From Planctomycetota bacterium (GTDB lineage Bacteria > Planctomycetota > Planctomycetia > Pirellulales > Thermoguttaceae), in NCBI GenBank assembly GCA_021784975.1, contig JAJYGU010000016.1:1-18629 (forward strand): 18,629 nt of DNA. Reading direction: 5' to 3'. A program made the position numbers and the translations under genes. The notes under the pieces were generated by a model. That model saw nothing but the letters and a program-made list of their open reading frames with translations. It had not been told where the DNA came from and made no database searches. Below are positions 7,435 to 15,854 of this stretch, in pieces. Position 1 is the stretch's first letter, and each line of letters starts with the position of its first letter.

Positions 7435-7737
7435 ATGAATGACGCGTTCGAAAAGCGAGTGAGGGCCGCGGCATTCGCCACCTGGTGGGTGGTGCTGATC
7501 GCGGTGGCGTTCATTGTGGTGCAATGGATTGCCTATCTGGCCGTCATAAAGGCACGGCCGGAGTGGGTCTTGTCTATGTGGGGGCCGAATCTCGATTGGG
7601 CGTTCGTCCAAACGGTGTGGTTCTGGGCGGTGGCCGTCTTGAAGTTCATCGTTTGGCTGCTGGTGTTGATAGCCCTGTGGCTGACTCTGTGGGCGAGACA
7701 ATTGCGGAAGCTCGGAGGCGGGGGGCACGCTCGCTAG
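7435..7737 (+). CDS. Small two-helix membrane protein, function unknown
   Basis: This 100-residue protein has a short charged N-terminus (MNDAFEKRVR), a hydrophobic segment at about 13-37 (WWVVLIAVAFIVVQWIAYLAVI), a loop (KARPEWVLSMWGPNLDWAF), a second hydrophobic segment at about 60-87, and a basic, glycine-rich tail (RQLRKLGGGGHAR). It is very rich in tryptophan (about ten residues). The positive tail after the second helix suggests both termini face the cytoplasm. I recognise no family. The ATG is supported by a near-perfect ribosome site. It is expressed divergently from the DinB-like gene and followed by a large palindromic element. Confidence 0.75.
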   Translation: MNDAFEKRVRAAAFATWWVVLIAVAFIVVQWIAYLAVIKARPEWVLSMWGPNLDWAFVQTVWFWAVAVLKFIVWLLVLIALWLTLWARQLRKLGGGGHAR

Positions 7738-7740
7738 CCC

Positions 7741-7866
7741 GGATTATTCGCGGCCGCACCGTAACCCGAAGCGTAAGCGAGGACGGCCACAGAATTTACC
7801 CTCGCTTACGCTTCGGGTTATAATTGCGCGCCTGCGCGGTGCACATCCGGCGGCCGTGAATAATCC
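7741..7866. repeat. Nested palindromic element of about 126 bp
   Basis: Inner arms are a perfect 21-bp inverted repeat at 7762-7782 and 7800-7820 (TAACCCGAAGCG through GCGAGG, and its complement) with a 17-nt loop. Outer arms are GGATTATTC plus CGGCCG at 7741-7756 and CGGCCG plus GAATAATCC at 7851-7866. The element begins just after the stop of the small membrane protein. It has the size and shape of a small non-autonomous mobile palindrome (MITE- or REP-like); no target duplication is obvious. Confidence 0.8.
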
Positions 7867-8187
7867 AGGCCAGACTCCCGGCGTCGGAAGGGATGCCGGG
7901 GCCAGCCGGTCGCCGGCACTGTACCGCATTTCGTGTCACTTGGCGGCCTTGAACGGGACAGTCCCATTTTTGTGGCCTCCTGCCGCAAAAATCGGGACAG
8001 TCCCGGTTGCCGGACTCCGGCGATCCAAACACGGGGGCCTGTATCGAATTTGCGGGCAATCCATAACCGCCCATCGACCGCTAATTGAGCTTGCCTACGA
8101 CCGCCGAATCTAAATGTATCCCGCTCCTTCAGGCTATTTTTGGGGGTCACTGCGCGGGCATGGCTTGGTGATTTGGGAGGCTTATTC
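7867..8187. other. Gene-free interval before the radical SAM gene, holding a GGGACAGTCCC inverted repeat
   Basis: Positions 7955-7972 (GGGACAGTCCCATTTTTG) and 7986-8004 (CAAAAATCGGGACAGTCCC) form an imperfect inverted repeat, each arm containing the palindrome GGGACAGTCCC. A short plus frame through here only translates the repeat and is not a gene. No promoter is convincing. The ribosome site for the next gene (GGGAGG, 8175-8180) lies at the end. Confidence 0.6.
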
Positions 8188-9741
8188 ATGCCCCAGTCGA
8201 ACCTCGGCCTGTGCAACCAGTGCCGGCAACGAGTCCCAGCGGAATATCACTTCCCCAACGGGCAGGTCTGGCTTCGCAAGTGCTGTCCGACGTGCGGATC
8301 GACCGATTCCCTGGTCGGCTCAGATGCCGCCAGCTGGCAGGCGCGAGGCAAGTTGTGGGAGGGAGTCCCCAACCAGGCGGCGGCCTGCACGCTGCACTGC
8401 GACCGCTGCCAGCAGGCCCATCATCCGGCCTTGCTGTTTATGGACGTCACCAACCACTGCAACATGCAGTGCCCGATCTGCGGCTTTTCGCTCCACGGGA
8501 TGGGCTTCGATTTCAATCCGCCGCTGGAATACTTCGAGAAGGTGTTCGCCGCCGTGGCCGAGATGCGCCCCCGGCCGACCGTCAATCTCTTCGGCGGCGA
8601 ACCGACCGTCCGCGACGACATGTTCGAGATCATCGCCCTGGGGCGGCGGTACGGCGTCGACACCCAGATCACCACCAACGGGCTGCGGCTGGCCGACGAA
8701 GAGTATTGCCGCAAGCTCTGCGAGCTGGAGGTCGGCCTGCGGCTGAGCTTCGACGGCCGCAGCCGCCAGATCTACGAGCGTCTGCGGAACAACGGCCGTG
8801 TCTTCGACAAGAAAATGCAGGCCCTGGCGAACCTCAAGAAATACAGCCGCCGCAAGCACACCATCATCGCCTGCGCGGCCCTGGGGATCAACGACCAGCA
8901 TATCGCCGACCTGATCCAGTTCTGCCACGAGAACCGCGAGCTGGTCTCCGATTTGGGAATCATCCCCTTGTACGAGAGTTGGGAGCCGGGCGTGTTCGAG
9001 GTGGCCCAGCACACCACCGCCCAGGATGTGGAGAAGATGATCGCGGCGGCCGTGCCAGGCGGCAAGGTGGATTTCATCCCCGCCGGGATGAGCTACTGGC
9101 TGCTGCGGCTGCGGCCCTTCTTCCGCGACCGTCCGACCTCAGGCTTCCTATTCCTAGCTGGCGTCCATCCGAACTGCGAATCGGTCACATTTTTGATCCC
9201 CGGCCGCGAATCCTATGTCGGACTGAATCAGTACCTCACCAAGCCGCTGCCCAAGGCGGCCAAGGAGTTTTCCGACCTGATGAAGAAGCTCGATCCGCGA
9301 CTTTCGCGGCTCGATCCGCACAAACCCTTGCAGAAACTGCAAGGCAAGCTGCTCTGTCTGGCCACACTTGTCCCTTGGCTGGTGCGGACCATCGACCTGC
9401 ATCGTGCCTTTGGCAGGTACCTGCTGCCCGGTATGGTTCGGAGCGGGTGGCATCTCTGGCAACGCCACCGTACGAAACATCGCACCGGGCGTCCCGCGCC
9501 GGTCACCTACCTCCGCGTGGCCGTGCTGCCCTTCGAGGAGCAGCACTCGATCGACTCCGAGCGGCTGAAGAGCTGCAAGGCCGGCATGCCGTATGAGGAC
9601 GTCGAGACCGGCCAGATCAAGATCATCCCCCACTGCCTCTGGTTCCCCTATCGCAACGCGCTTCTTAAGAAGATCACCGAGAAGTACGGAGTAGTACGCA
9701 CCGCCCACCGCGACTGGCCGCCGGCCAGGAAAGCCGCCTAG
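8188..9741 (+). CDS. Radical SAM protein of the MJ0619 / tetraether lipid synthase (Tes)-like family
   Basis: This 517-residue enzyme has an unusual cysteine plan. An N-terminal zinc-ribbon-like pair of pairs (C9, C12, C33, C36) is followed by a CxxxCxxC set (C67, C71, C74), then the radical SAM cluster motif C91-NMQ-C95-PI-C98 after MDVTNH. Further on are the SAM-binding GGEP (FGGEPTVRDD) and TTNGLRLAD; HPNCESVTFL (C330); and a C-terminal block with ERLKSC (C463) and GQIKIIPHC (C483). This order matches the MJ0619 family, first described as a pterin methylase and later as tetraether lipid synthase, which joins lipid tails by C-C bonds using several iron-sulfur clusters. The bacterial substrate is unknown. 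The ATG at 8188 has GGGAGG 7 nt upstream. The gene is monocistronic, with repeats on both sides, and converges on the next gene. Family placement comes from motif memory, not a search. Confidence 0.85.
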   Translation: MPQSNLGLCNQCRQRVPAEYHFPNGQVWLRKCCPTCGSTDSLVGSDAASWQARGKLWEGVPNQAAACTLHCDRCQQAHHPALLFMDVTNHCNMQCPICGFSLHGMGFDFNPPLEYFEKVFAAVAEMRPRPTVNLFGGEPTVRDDMFEIIALGRRYGVDTQITTNGLRLADEEYCRKLCELEVGLRLSFDGRSRQIYERLRNNGRVFDKKMQALANLKKYSRRKHTIIACAALGINDQHIADLIQFCHENRELVSDLGIIPLYESWEPGVFEVAQHTTAQDVEKMIAAAVPGGKVDFIPAGMSYWLLRLRPFFRDRPTSGFLFLAGVHPNCESVTFLIPGRESYVGLNQYLTKPLPKAAKEFSDLMKKLDPRLSRLDPHKPLQKLQGKLLCLATLVPWLVRTIDLHRAFGRYLLPGMVRSGWHLWQRHRTKHRTGRPAPVTYLRVAVLPFEEQHSIDSERLKSCKAGMPYEDVETGQIKIIPHCLWFPYRNALLKKITEKYGVVRTAHRDWPPARKAA

Positions 9742-9763
9742 CCTATTGGCAAGCGAGCCTTCC

Positions 9764-9896
9764 TTGGAGTGCGGCGATTCATCGCCGCTTTTCCGGCGTC
9801 TTTCGCGGTTTGCGGGCCATGCGAGCTTCACCTGGGAATCGTTTTCGTCGCGATCCTCCGGTCGCTCAGAAGCGGCGATAATCCGCCGCACTCCAA
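9764..9896. repeat. Long inverted repeat between convergent radical SAM genes
   Basis: Arms 9764-9790 (starts TTGGAGTGCGGCGATTC) and 9870-9896 (ends CCGCCGCACTCCAA) are 27 bp and match at 24 positions as reverse complements, with a 79-nt centre. The element fills most of the 183-bp gap between the two convergent stop codons. It may serve as a bidirectional transcript end, though it lacks terminal T-runs. Confidence 0.8.
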
Positions 9897-9924
9897 ATGT
9901 TCGCTGGTATCCTTTTGCGCCGCC

Positions 9925-11043
9925 CTACGTGTTCCGCAGGATGCTTACCGAGCTTCTCTGTGCTGTGGGTATGAAGACGCAATCCGGCTCGCTTTCCAGA
10001 AAATCGCCGGTGACGGCGTAGGCCCGCGCCCGGCTGCCGCCGCAGACGTGCCGGTACTCGCACACGCCGCAGCGGCCCTTGAAGCGATCGGGATCCCTTA
10101 GGGCGCGAAAAGTGGGATGGCTCTGGTAGACCTCGACCACCGAGTCGCCGGGAAACTGCCCGCAGCGCAGGGGCAGGAAGCCGGCGGGGAAGATTTCGCC
10201 GGTGTGACTGACGAACATGATGCCCTTGCCGTCGCCCACGCCCAGCGGGGCGCGATGGCCGCGATGCTGGGCCGCATCGCCGGCCCCGGCCGGGCCAGCC
10301 AGCGGATCGCCTCCCTGCTGCAAGACGAAACGGCGATAGTGCGGGGCCTCGGTGGTCTTCACCGCGTAGGGCTGCCGCTGCGAATGATGCCAGAGCCGTG
10401 CAAAGACGCTTTCGTATTCCGCCGGCGCGATTCGCTCCTCCTCGACACCCCGGCCCACCGGCACCAGAAAGAAGACCGCCCACATGGCGATTCCGTAGGT
10501 CGCCAACAGATCGGCGATGGCGTCAATCTGCCCGACATTGCGGCGGGTGATCGTGGTGTTGACTTGCACGCCCAGATCCAGCTTTCTGGCGTCTTCGAGC
10601 ATCCGCAGCGTCCGCTCGAAGCTCCCTTGCCAGCCGCGGAAGGCGTCGTGGGTGGCGGCGTCGGCCCCGTCGAGGCTGATGCCCAGTCGCCGCACGCCGG
10701 CCGCTCGGGCCCGCTCGAAGGCCTCGAAGGTGGCCAGCGGGGTGGCCGACGGGGTCAAGGCCACCTGTAAGCCCCGGCCGACCGCGTAGCGGATCAAGTC
10801 GAACAAGTCGGCCCGCTTCAACGGATCGCCGCCGGTGAGGACCAGCATCGGCTTGCGTGGAAATGAGGCGATTTGCTCGATCAGGGCTTGGGATTGATCG
10901 GTCGTCAACTCGTTCGGATCACGTTGCTCCTGGGCCGACGCCCGGCAGTGTTTGCACACCAGGTCGCAGGCCCTGGTGACCTCGTAGTAGAACATCAGCG
11001 GGCTGAGGCCGAAATCGGCGGGTGAATAATCGTGATGAGGCAT
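9925..11043 (-). CDS. Radical SAM/SPASM protein, TIGR04053-like (NirJ/AhbD-related)
   Basis: This 372-residue protein has the radical SAM motif C26-DLV-C30-KH-C33 (in YEVTRACDLVCKHCRASA), LTGGDPLKR for SAM contact, GISLDGADAATHDAFRG, and a C-terminal SPASM region with cysteines in RCGVCEYRHVCGGSRARAY and a final EPDC for auxiliary clusters. Wording and layout fit the TIGR04053 group, close to the NirJ/AhbC/AhbD enzymes of heme d1 and alternative heme synthesis and to peptide-modifying SPASM enzymes. The substrate is not evident, and no precursor peptide or heme gene is seen beside it. The ATG lies 4 nt after the stop of the upstream secreted-protein gene (TAGAGAGATG), so it is the last gene of the minus-strand operon. 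The length is normal for the group. Confidence 0.88.
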   Translation of the reverse strand: MPHHDYSPADFGLSPLMFYYEVTRACDLVCKHCRASAQEQRDPNELTTDQSQALIEQIASFPRKPMLVLTGGDPLKRADLFDLIRYAVGRGLQVALTPSATPLATFEAFERARAAGVRRLGISLDGADAATHDAFRGWQGSFERTLRMLEDARKLDLGVQVNTTITRRNVGQIDAIADLLATYGIAMWAVFFLVPVGRGVEEERIAPAEYESVFARLWHHSQRQPYAVKTTEAPHYRRFVLQQGGDPLAGPAGAGDAAQHRGHRAPLGVGDGKGIMFVSHTGEIFPAGFLPLRCGQFPGDSVVEVYQSHPTFRALRDPDRFKGRCGVCEYRHVCGGSRARAYAVTGDFLESEPDCVFIPTAQRSSVSILRNT

Positions 11044-11047
11044 CTCT

Positions 11048-12316
11048 CTACTGCTTCGGTTCTTGGCTGCGGTGCTCGTTGGCTTCCATTTCCTCGGTGG
11101 TCACTTGGGTCTCGCTCGAATTGCGGCGGACCTTGGCGTGCCGGCCGAGCGAGGGCGGCGGGACGATTTGCTTGACCACCACGTCGTCGAAATCGACCAC
11201 GCCCGCCTTGACATAAGCATACAGCATCACCCGGCCCCATTGGGGCGAATACTTGGTGTGCTTAGGAGTGAAATCTTCGGTGTGCGTGTTCCAGGTCCTC
11301 ATTGGTCCGCTCAAGTTTTGCTGGCTGCGATAGACCTCGCGAAGGCGATCGTCGCATGACGGACCGCCCTCTCGGCTGGAATACCTCGAAGCGGAGGTTT
11401 GCTTCGCCCGGCTTCCCCGATAAGGCGTATCAATCTCATCGTAGCACTTGATGAACACTTTGACCGCTGGGGCCGTCGAACGCCAGCGGCATTGGAAGCG
11501 GTACTTGGCGCCTTCTTCGATCGGGAACAGTCGGCTGTAATACATCAGGCCCTCGTTTTCGGCCACTTCCCGGTCGAGAGTGAACCGGATGAGGTGATTC
11601 TGGGAATGGGCGCTCTCCGCGACCCAGCGGACCTGCCGGCCCAGCCGCTCGCGCTGCTGTCCGGCCACGCTCTCCCAACCCTTGGGCACGCCGCCGGAGC
11701 CGCTCTCGAAATCGCCGCCATCGATCAGGTTCGCATTCTTGCGCCAGTTCTCCTCAGCCAGGCGATCCGGCCCGTGCGGGCTGGAGGGGCTGCGGCGGTA
11801 GAGCGCATCCAGCATCTGCTTCACGTACAAATGCGGAATTTCACTGACCGAATTAGTCCGTGCGGTTGCTTGGTGGATCACCGTCGGCGGATCGGTCGAG
11901 AAATCGACGCACTTGAGCACCAGGTCGTAGCGTTCGCCGGCGGCCCCAGGTGCCCGCTCGACGCTCCCCCAGATGCCAATCTGGCCGCCGAAGTCGTCGC
12001 AGACGATCTTTTTCATCTGCCCCAAGTCGATCTGGGGCGACGGACGGAGTTGGTGGCTGGCACAGTATTCGCGCACATCGAGCATCGACTCGGGGATCAC
12101 GAACCCGCCTTCGCGTTTAAGCTTGGTCCAGATCAGGTCGCCGACCCTTGCCCCGTAGCGGCCCTGGTCGAACTTGGAGACGAAATCAAAGGGAATGACG
12201 ACCTTCTTCTTCTTGGCGGAGGTGGTCGGAGCATCGGCCGCGGCCGCGGAGGCGCAAGCGAAGATCAGAAGCAGTATCGTGCCAAGGGCCAATGGCCTGT
12301 GGTGATTCGCCCTCAC
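11048..12316 (-). CDS. Secreted two-domain protein, function unknown
   Basis: With the GTG at 12316 the product is 422 residues and opens with a clear signal peptide (MRANHHRPLALG, hydrophobic TILLLIFACASAAAA, cleavage near residue 28). Residues about 35-185 (KKKKVVIPFDF ... VGDLIWTKLKREGGFVIPE) resemble periplasmic CsgG/TolB-N-like domains. Residues about 200-385, with NLIDGGDFESG, a PKGW motif and paired beta-strand patterns, resemble a carbohydrate-binding galactose-like sandwich. Both domain calls are tentative. An ATG at 12406 overlaps the previous stop (TAATG) and could be used by coupling. It would, however, put 30 residues, partly encoded by a dispersed repeat (12310-12343), before the signal peptide, so I prefer 12316. 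It lies between the giant membrane protein and the SPASM enzyme in the operon and probably acts in the periplasm. Confidence 0.75.
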   Translation of the reverse strand: MRANHHRPLALGTILLLIFACASAAAADAPTTSAKKKKVVIPFDFVSKFDQGRYGARVGDLIWTKLKREGGFVIPESMLDVREYCASHQLRPSPQIDLGQMKKIVCDDFGGQIGIWGSVERAPGAAGERYDLVLKCVDFSTDPPTVIHQATARTNSVSEIPHLYVKQMLDALYRRSPSSPHGPDRLAEENWRKNANLIDGGDFESGSGGVPKGWESVAGQQRERLGRQVRWVAESAHSQNHLIRFTLDREVAENEGLMYYSRLFPIEEGAKYRFQCRWRSTAPAVKVFIKCYDEIDTPYRGSRAKQTSASRYSSREGGPSCDDRLREVYRSQQNLSGPMRTWNTHTEDFTPKHTKYSPQWGRVMLYAYVKAGVVDFDDVVVKQIVPPPSLGRHAKVRRNSSETQVTTEEMEANEHRSQEPKQ

Positions 12317-12343
12317 CCTAACGCTTTCCCGGAGGGAGAGGGG
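12310..12343. repeat. Dispersed repeat at the 5' end of the secreted-protein gene
   Basis: CCCTCACCCTAACGCTTTCC followed by CGGAGGGAGAGGGG. This looks like the common CCCTCACCC/GGGAGAGGG intergenic repeat of planctomycetes and proteobacteria (from memory). It overlaps the preferred GTG start by a few bases and encodes part of the longer alternative N-terminus. Confidence 0.6.
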
Positions 12344-12405
12344 ACCGCATCGCGGCACCGCTCTAGGTTCGAGCCACTTTCCACAATTCGGCTGCATCTT
12401 CCACA

Positions 12406-15400
12406 TTACTTCGTCGCCGCCTTTTTGTCGTTTGCGGCCGGTGCGGGCTTCGTCGCCGAGGCAGCCACGGGGGTTTCGCCGGCGGTGGAGAGCCGGTCGA
12501 AGTATTGCCGGTTCAGGTCTTCCCAGCCCGGCGGCGACGGGTCCTGCGAGCTGCCCAGCAGCTTCTTCTGGATTTCAGCCGGCAGATTGGAGGTGGTGTC
12601 TTGACGGACTTGGAAGTCGCCCTTGACGTACTGCTTGATGCCGCCCAACCCTTCGGCCAGCACCTTCCGCTGCCTGAGGGCGCTGCGGTATCGGCCGGCC
12701 CTCACGTCGCGTTCCACCTGCGACATGAGGTCAATCATCTTCTTCAAATCGGTATGGTGGAAATTGCTCACCTGGAAGCGAAGATCGAGGGCCTCGGCCC
12801 GATTTCGCAGGGCGGCTTGTTTGCCGGCCAGGCGCTGGCCTTCGCGTTGGCCGGGCGAGCGTGGCGCCGGCCCTTCGAGCCCTTCGCCGCCGGCGCCGCT
12901 TTCTTTGCCGCCGCCGGTGGCTCCGCCGGTCGGATCCTTGCTGTGGTCTTTGATCTGGCCCTTCATATACGGATCGGCAGTGAGCCGGGTGGGGGTTTTG
13001 CGGCCGCCTTTGCCGACGGCTTCGTCGCTGACGAACTCGCCGCTTGATTTACCCTGCCGCCCTTCGCCGGATCGGCCGCGAATCTCGCTGCTGTTGGGCA
13101 AACGGTTGCCGGTCACTCCCTTGGCGCTGTTGTCCGAGATCGGACCGTCCATGGCGTCCCAGCCGATGCCCTTGTCCATCGAGTCGATCGCGCTGCTGGA
13201 GACGTCCTCCATCTCGTCGAACAGGTCCTCCTCCTTCTCCATCAAATCCCCGACCAAGTCTTCCAGCTCGCCCGGCAACTCGGCCATGGGGGCCTCCTTG
13301 TCCTTGTCGGTGAGCGATTCCTCCTGGCTCCATTTTTCGCGATCGGGCGTGTCGGGCAGCCATTTCTCGATATTCGTCTTCAGCTCTTCGGCCCGTTCAT
13401 AGCCCAACTGCTCCAACGGCACGGCGATATCTACCGATTTCTTCAACAGCGCGTCCTCGGCCATCTTCAATTCGGTTTGCACCTCGATCAACTCCTTGGC
13501 CAGCGAGGCGTTGGCGAAATCCTGCTCGGGCAGCTTGCTTAAGTCCGAGTGGGTGTCGGCCATGAACTTCGACCAATCGTCCTCGCTGGCCGCCATGCCT
13601 TTGAGCTTCTCCTTTTCCTCCTTGGTAAAATCGTCCACCGGCTTCTTGGCCAGGTTTTCGCTGGCCTCGATCAGCTTCTTCTGCTCTTTGAGAAACTGGT
13701 CCAGCTTGTCGCGCAGCTCCTGGAGCTTCTGTTTTACGTCGTCGGGCAGGCTGGTGTCGCCGCGGTTCTTCATCGCGGAGAGCATGTCGCTCTCCGTGCG
13801 CCGGGCCACGTCCAGCAGCTTTCGCAAGACCGCCACGATCCGGTCCTGGATGGCCGTCAGTTGGGGCGCAGTTTTGCGAAGTCCCTCGGGCGTCTTGAGC
13901 TTCGCCAGGTCGTCGCAACGGGCCACCGCCTGGAGCATATCGCCGACCGCCAGCGAATTCAGGGTCTGCTTAATCGCTGTTTGCTCCGGGCCATCCGGGG
14001 CGCCGATCGACTTGACCAGGTCGCTCGACTGCTTCTGGATCTCGACTTGGTCGCTGCGGACCTCGGCGACCAAGGGGGCCCGTTGCGGCGGCGCCTCGTT
14101 GCCAAGCAACCCGCCGGCGGTCACGCGGGCACGGACCTGGCGCTGCAGCATCTTCCAGATGGCGTCCCGCAGACCTTCGATTTGCCGGAGGGCGGCCTGG
14201 GTCTTGGCCTCTGCGGCCACGAGCTTGACGGCATGCCAGCCGCTGGCGGTTTCCTGGGATTTCAGATCGAGCCCCCATTCGCCGATGGCGCGCTTATCGC
14301 CCGCCACCGCCCGGATCAGCACCGTCGCGCCGGGTTGGGCGAGTTCCGGCTTCAAGTGCAGGCGATGCCGGCGGACGGCCGAGGTGAGCGACTGGCCGCT
14401 GAAATCGGTCCACTGTTTGACGACGGTTACCGGCTGGTCGTCGGCCGGCGTCGTGGCGTCTTGGGCCGCCGCGGCCGTCTTGCCGTCGTGCCGTTCCGCT
14501 GGCCGGACCTTCATCTCCAGGCGCAGGTGGTCGAGGCCGTGATCGTCGCCCGCACGGATCACCACCGGCACCGTGTCTCCAGGGGCGGCCGAGCTTTCCT
14601 GGGCGGGCTTGAGCAATTCGACGATGGGCGGCTGGTCGAGAAGCACGGTGATGCGATTCAGGCGCGGGTCGGGATCGGTGTGCCCGGCGCTGTCGAACAG
14701 CCGCACCAGGTAGGTGCCGTCTTTCAGCAACGGGATGCGCACCGTCATTTGCATACCGCTCGGCTCCACCTGCCCCTCATATTGCAGGTTCTCCATTTCA
14801 ACCCGCCCCTTGGCGATCGGCACCGAGAGGTGCAGCCGCAACTCAGCCACCGTGAATTGCGGGGCTTCCAGGTCGAGCCCTTTCTGGGTGAGGGTTTCGG
14901 CGGGCCGGCCGAGATAAGCCGGGTAGTGGTAGGTCACCTCCAAGCTGGTAGCCACCGGCTTCGGGCGGACCGCCACCGCATAGGCCTTTGTCTCCGAATC
15001 GCCGATCTTCAGCCGGTAGGTCAGGGGCTTGACGATCGCCGAGACCGCGGCGGTGTAGCGCGCCCCGCTCTCATCGGCGTTCATCGCCACCGCCGACTCG
15101 GGCTCGCCCCGCGAGGTGACAAACAGCGTCGCGGCATACGGCTGGGCCTTGGGGTTGTTGATCTCGGCGACGATCTCCAGGCTCGATCCCACCAGCAGAT
15201 CGGCGTCGCCCGGCTTGACGCTCACGATCTCCACGGAGCCTACCGACGGCACGAATCGCCAAGGCGTCAGCAACCGCTCGGCGGCGGAGGCCCAATTGGG
15301 CAGCCGCACCCCGCAGTACACGGCCATCAGCCCCAGGGCGGCCAGCAGCAGGAAGGCCTCGGTCAGGTCGCGGGGCATCTGCATGCAATAGCGGAACCGC

Positions 15401-15843
15401 CGCCAACGCGACTGTCTGGTTGCCGCCGCGGCAAAGGCCACATTCCCCACCTGCGCGGCCGCCTCATGGACCGCCGCCTGGCAGAACACCTGGCTGACAT
15501 TTTTATTGTCGTTGGCAAGCTGCACCAGATTGATAAGCTGGCTGCCGACCTCGGGAAACTCCACTTCCACCCGCCGGGCGGTGGCCTCCAAGCTCCGCTG
15601 GCCGCGGAGCAAACGCCGGGCTACCAACAGCATCAGCAGCCCGGTGACCGTAAGCCAAGCGACCGAGAGGCACATGAGCCCCCGTTGCGGCAACTGCCAG
15701 CAGGCATCGACCAGCATGCAGGTCATCAATACGGCCAGCGAGCCGCTACCTGCCAGCACCGTGCTGGTCAGCAGCGAAAAGAACCACCACTGCTGGCGGG
15801 CCGCGTCGAGACGTTTCAGGGCGTTTTCGGCCGCTGGAGACAT
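12406..15843 (-). CDS. Giant DUF4175-like membrane protein with a long coiled-coil region
   Basis: This 1145-residue protein has two N-terminal membrane helices (about 20-45 and 55-76), a third near 155-180 (LLLAALGLMAVYCGVRLP), then a long extracytoplasmic part. The part from about 190-480 is beta-rich (SVKPGDADLLVGSSLEIVAE, VTYHYPAYLGRP, VRAGDDHGL-type motif), as in DUF4175-like proteins. Residues about 560-900 are lysine/glutamate/leucine-rich and strongly helical or coiled coil. The region after about 870 is glycine/serine-rich (SSEIRGRSGEGRQGKSSGEF), followed by a final helical arginine-rich segment. Such proteins sit in planctomycete envelope gene sets with MoxR, DUF58 and DUF4159 genes; their role is unproven. 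The ATG at 15843 (MSPAAENALKRLD) is 11 nt after the ThuA-like stop. A GTG-type extension to 15918 would overlap that gene and is rejected. The stop overlaps a downstream ATG (TAATG). Confidence 0.85.
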   Translation of the reverse strand: MSPAAENALKRLDAARQQWWFFSLLTSTVLAGSGSLAVLMTCMLVDACWQLPQRGLMCLSVAWLTVTGLLMLLVARRLLRGQRSLEATARRVEVEFPEVGSQLINLVQLANDNKNVSQVFCQAAVHEAAAQVGNVAFAAAATRQSRWRRFRYCMQMPRDLTEAFLLLAALGLMAVYCGVRLPNWASAAERLLTPWRFVPSVGSVEIVSVKPGDADLLVGSSLEIVAEINNPKAQPYAATLFVTSRGEPESAVAMNADESGARYTAAVSAIVKPLTYRLKIGDSETKAYAVAVRPKPVATSLEVTYHYPAYLGRPAETLTQKGLDLEAPQFTVAELRLHLSVPIAKGRVEMENLQYEGQVEPSGMQMTVRIPLLKDGTYLVRLFDSAGHTDPDPRLNRITVLLDQPPIVELLKPAQESSAAPGDTVPVVIRAGDDHGLDHLRLEMKVRPAERHDGKTAAAAQDATTPADDQPVTVVKQWTDFSGQSLTSAVRRHRLHLKPELAQPGATVLIRAVAGDKRAIGEWGLDLKSQETASGWHAVKLVAAEAKTQAALRQIEGLRDAIWKMLQRQVRARVTAGGLLGNEAPPQRAPLVAEVRSDQVEIQKQSSDLVKSIGAPDGPEQTAIKQTLNSLAVGDMLQAVARCDDLAKLKTPEGLRKTAPQLTAIQDRIVAVLRKLLDVARRTESDMLSAMKNRGDTSLPDDVKQKLQELRDKLDQFLKEQKKLIEASENLAKKPVDDFTKEEKEKLKGMAASEDDWSKFMADTHSDLSKLPEQDFANASLAKELIEVQTELKMAEDALLKKSVDIAVPLEQLGYERAEELKTNIEKWLPDTPDREKWSQEESLTDKDKEAPMAELPGELEDLVGDLMEKEEDLFDEMEDVSSSAIDSMDKGIGWDAMDGPISDNSAKGVTGNRLPNSSEIRGRSGEGRQGKSSGEFVSDEAVGKGGRKTPTRLTADPYMKGQIKDHSKDPTGGATGGGKESGAGGEGLEGPAPRSPGQREGQRLAGKQAALRNRAEALDLRFQVSNFHHTDLKKMIDLMSQVERDVRAGRYRSALRQRKVLAEGLGGIKQYVKGDFQVRQDTTSNLPAEIQKKLLGSSQDPSPPGWEDLNRQYFDRLSTAGETPVAASATKPAPAANDKKAATK

Positions 15844-15854
15844 AGAGAGACCGA

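Noticed and set aside
7387..7728. Minus-strand frame of 113 codons over the small membrane protein
   Set aside because: Hydrophilic shadow; the plus frame has the strong ribosome site and two clear membrane helices.
7856..8113. Short plus-strand frame in the gap before the Tes-like gene
   Set aside because: It translates the GGGACAGTCCC repeat (NGTVPFLWPP-type peptide), a common false gene in such genomes.
8211..9596. 461-codon frame overlapping the Tes-like gene
   Set aside because: An arginine/proline-rich shift of the true frame; the frame from 8188 carries all cysteine motifs.
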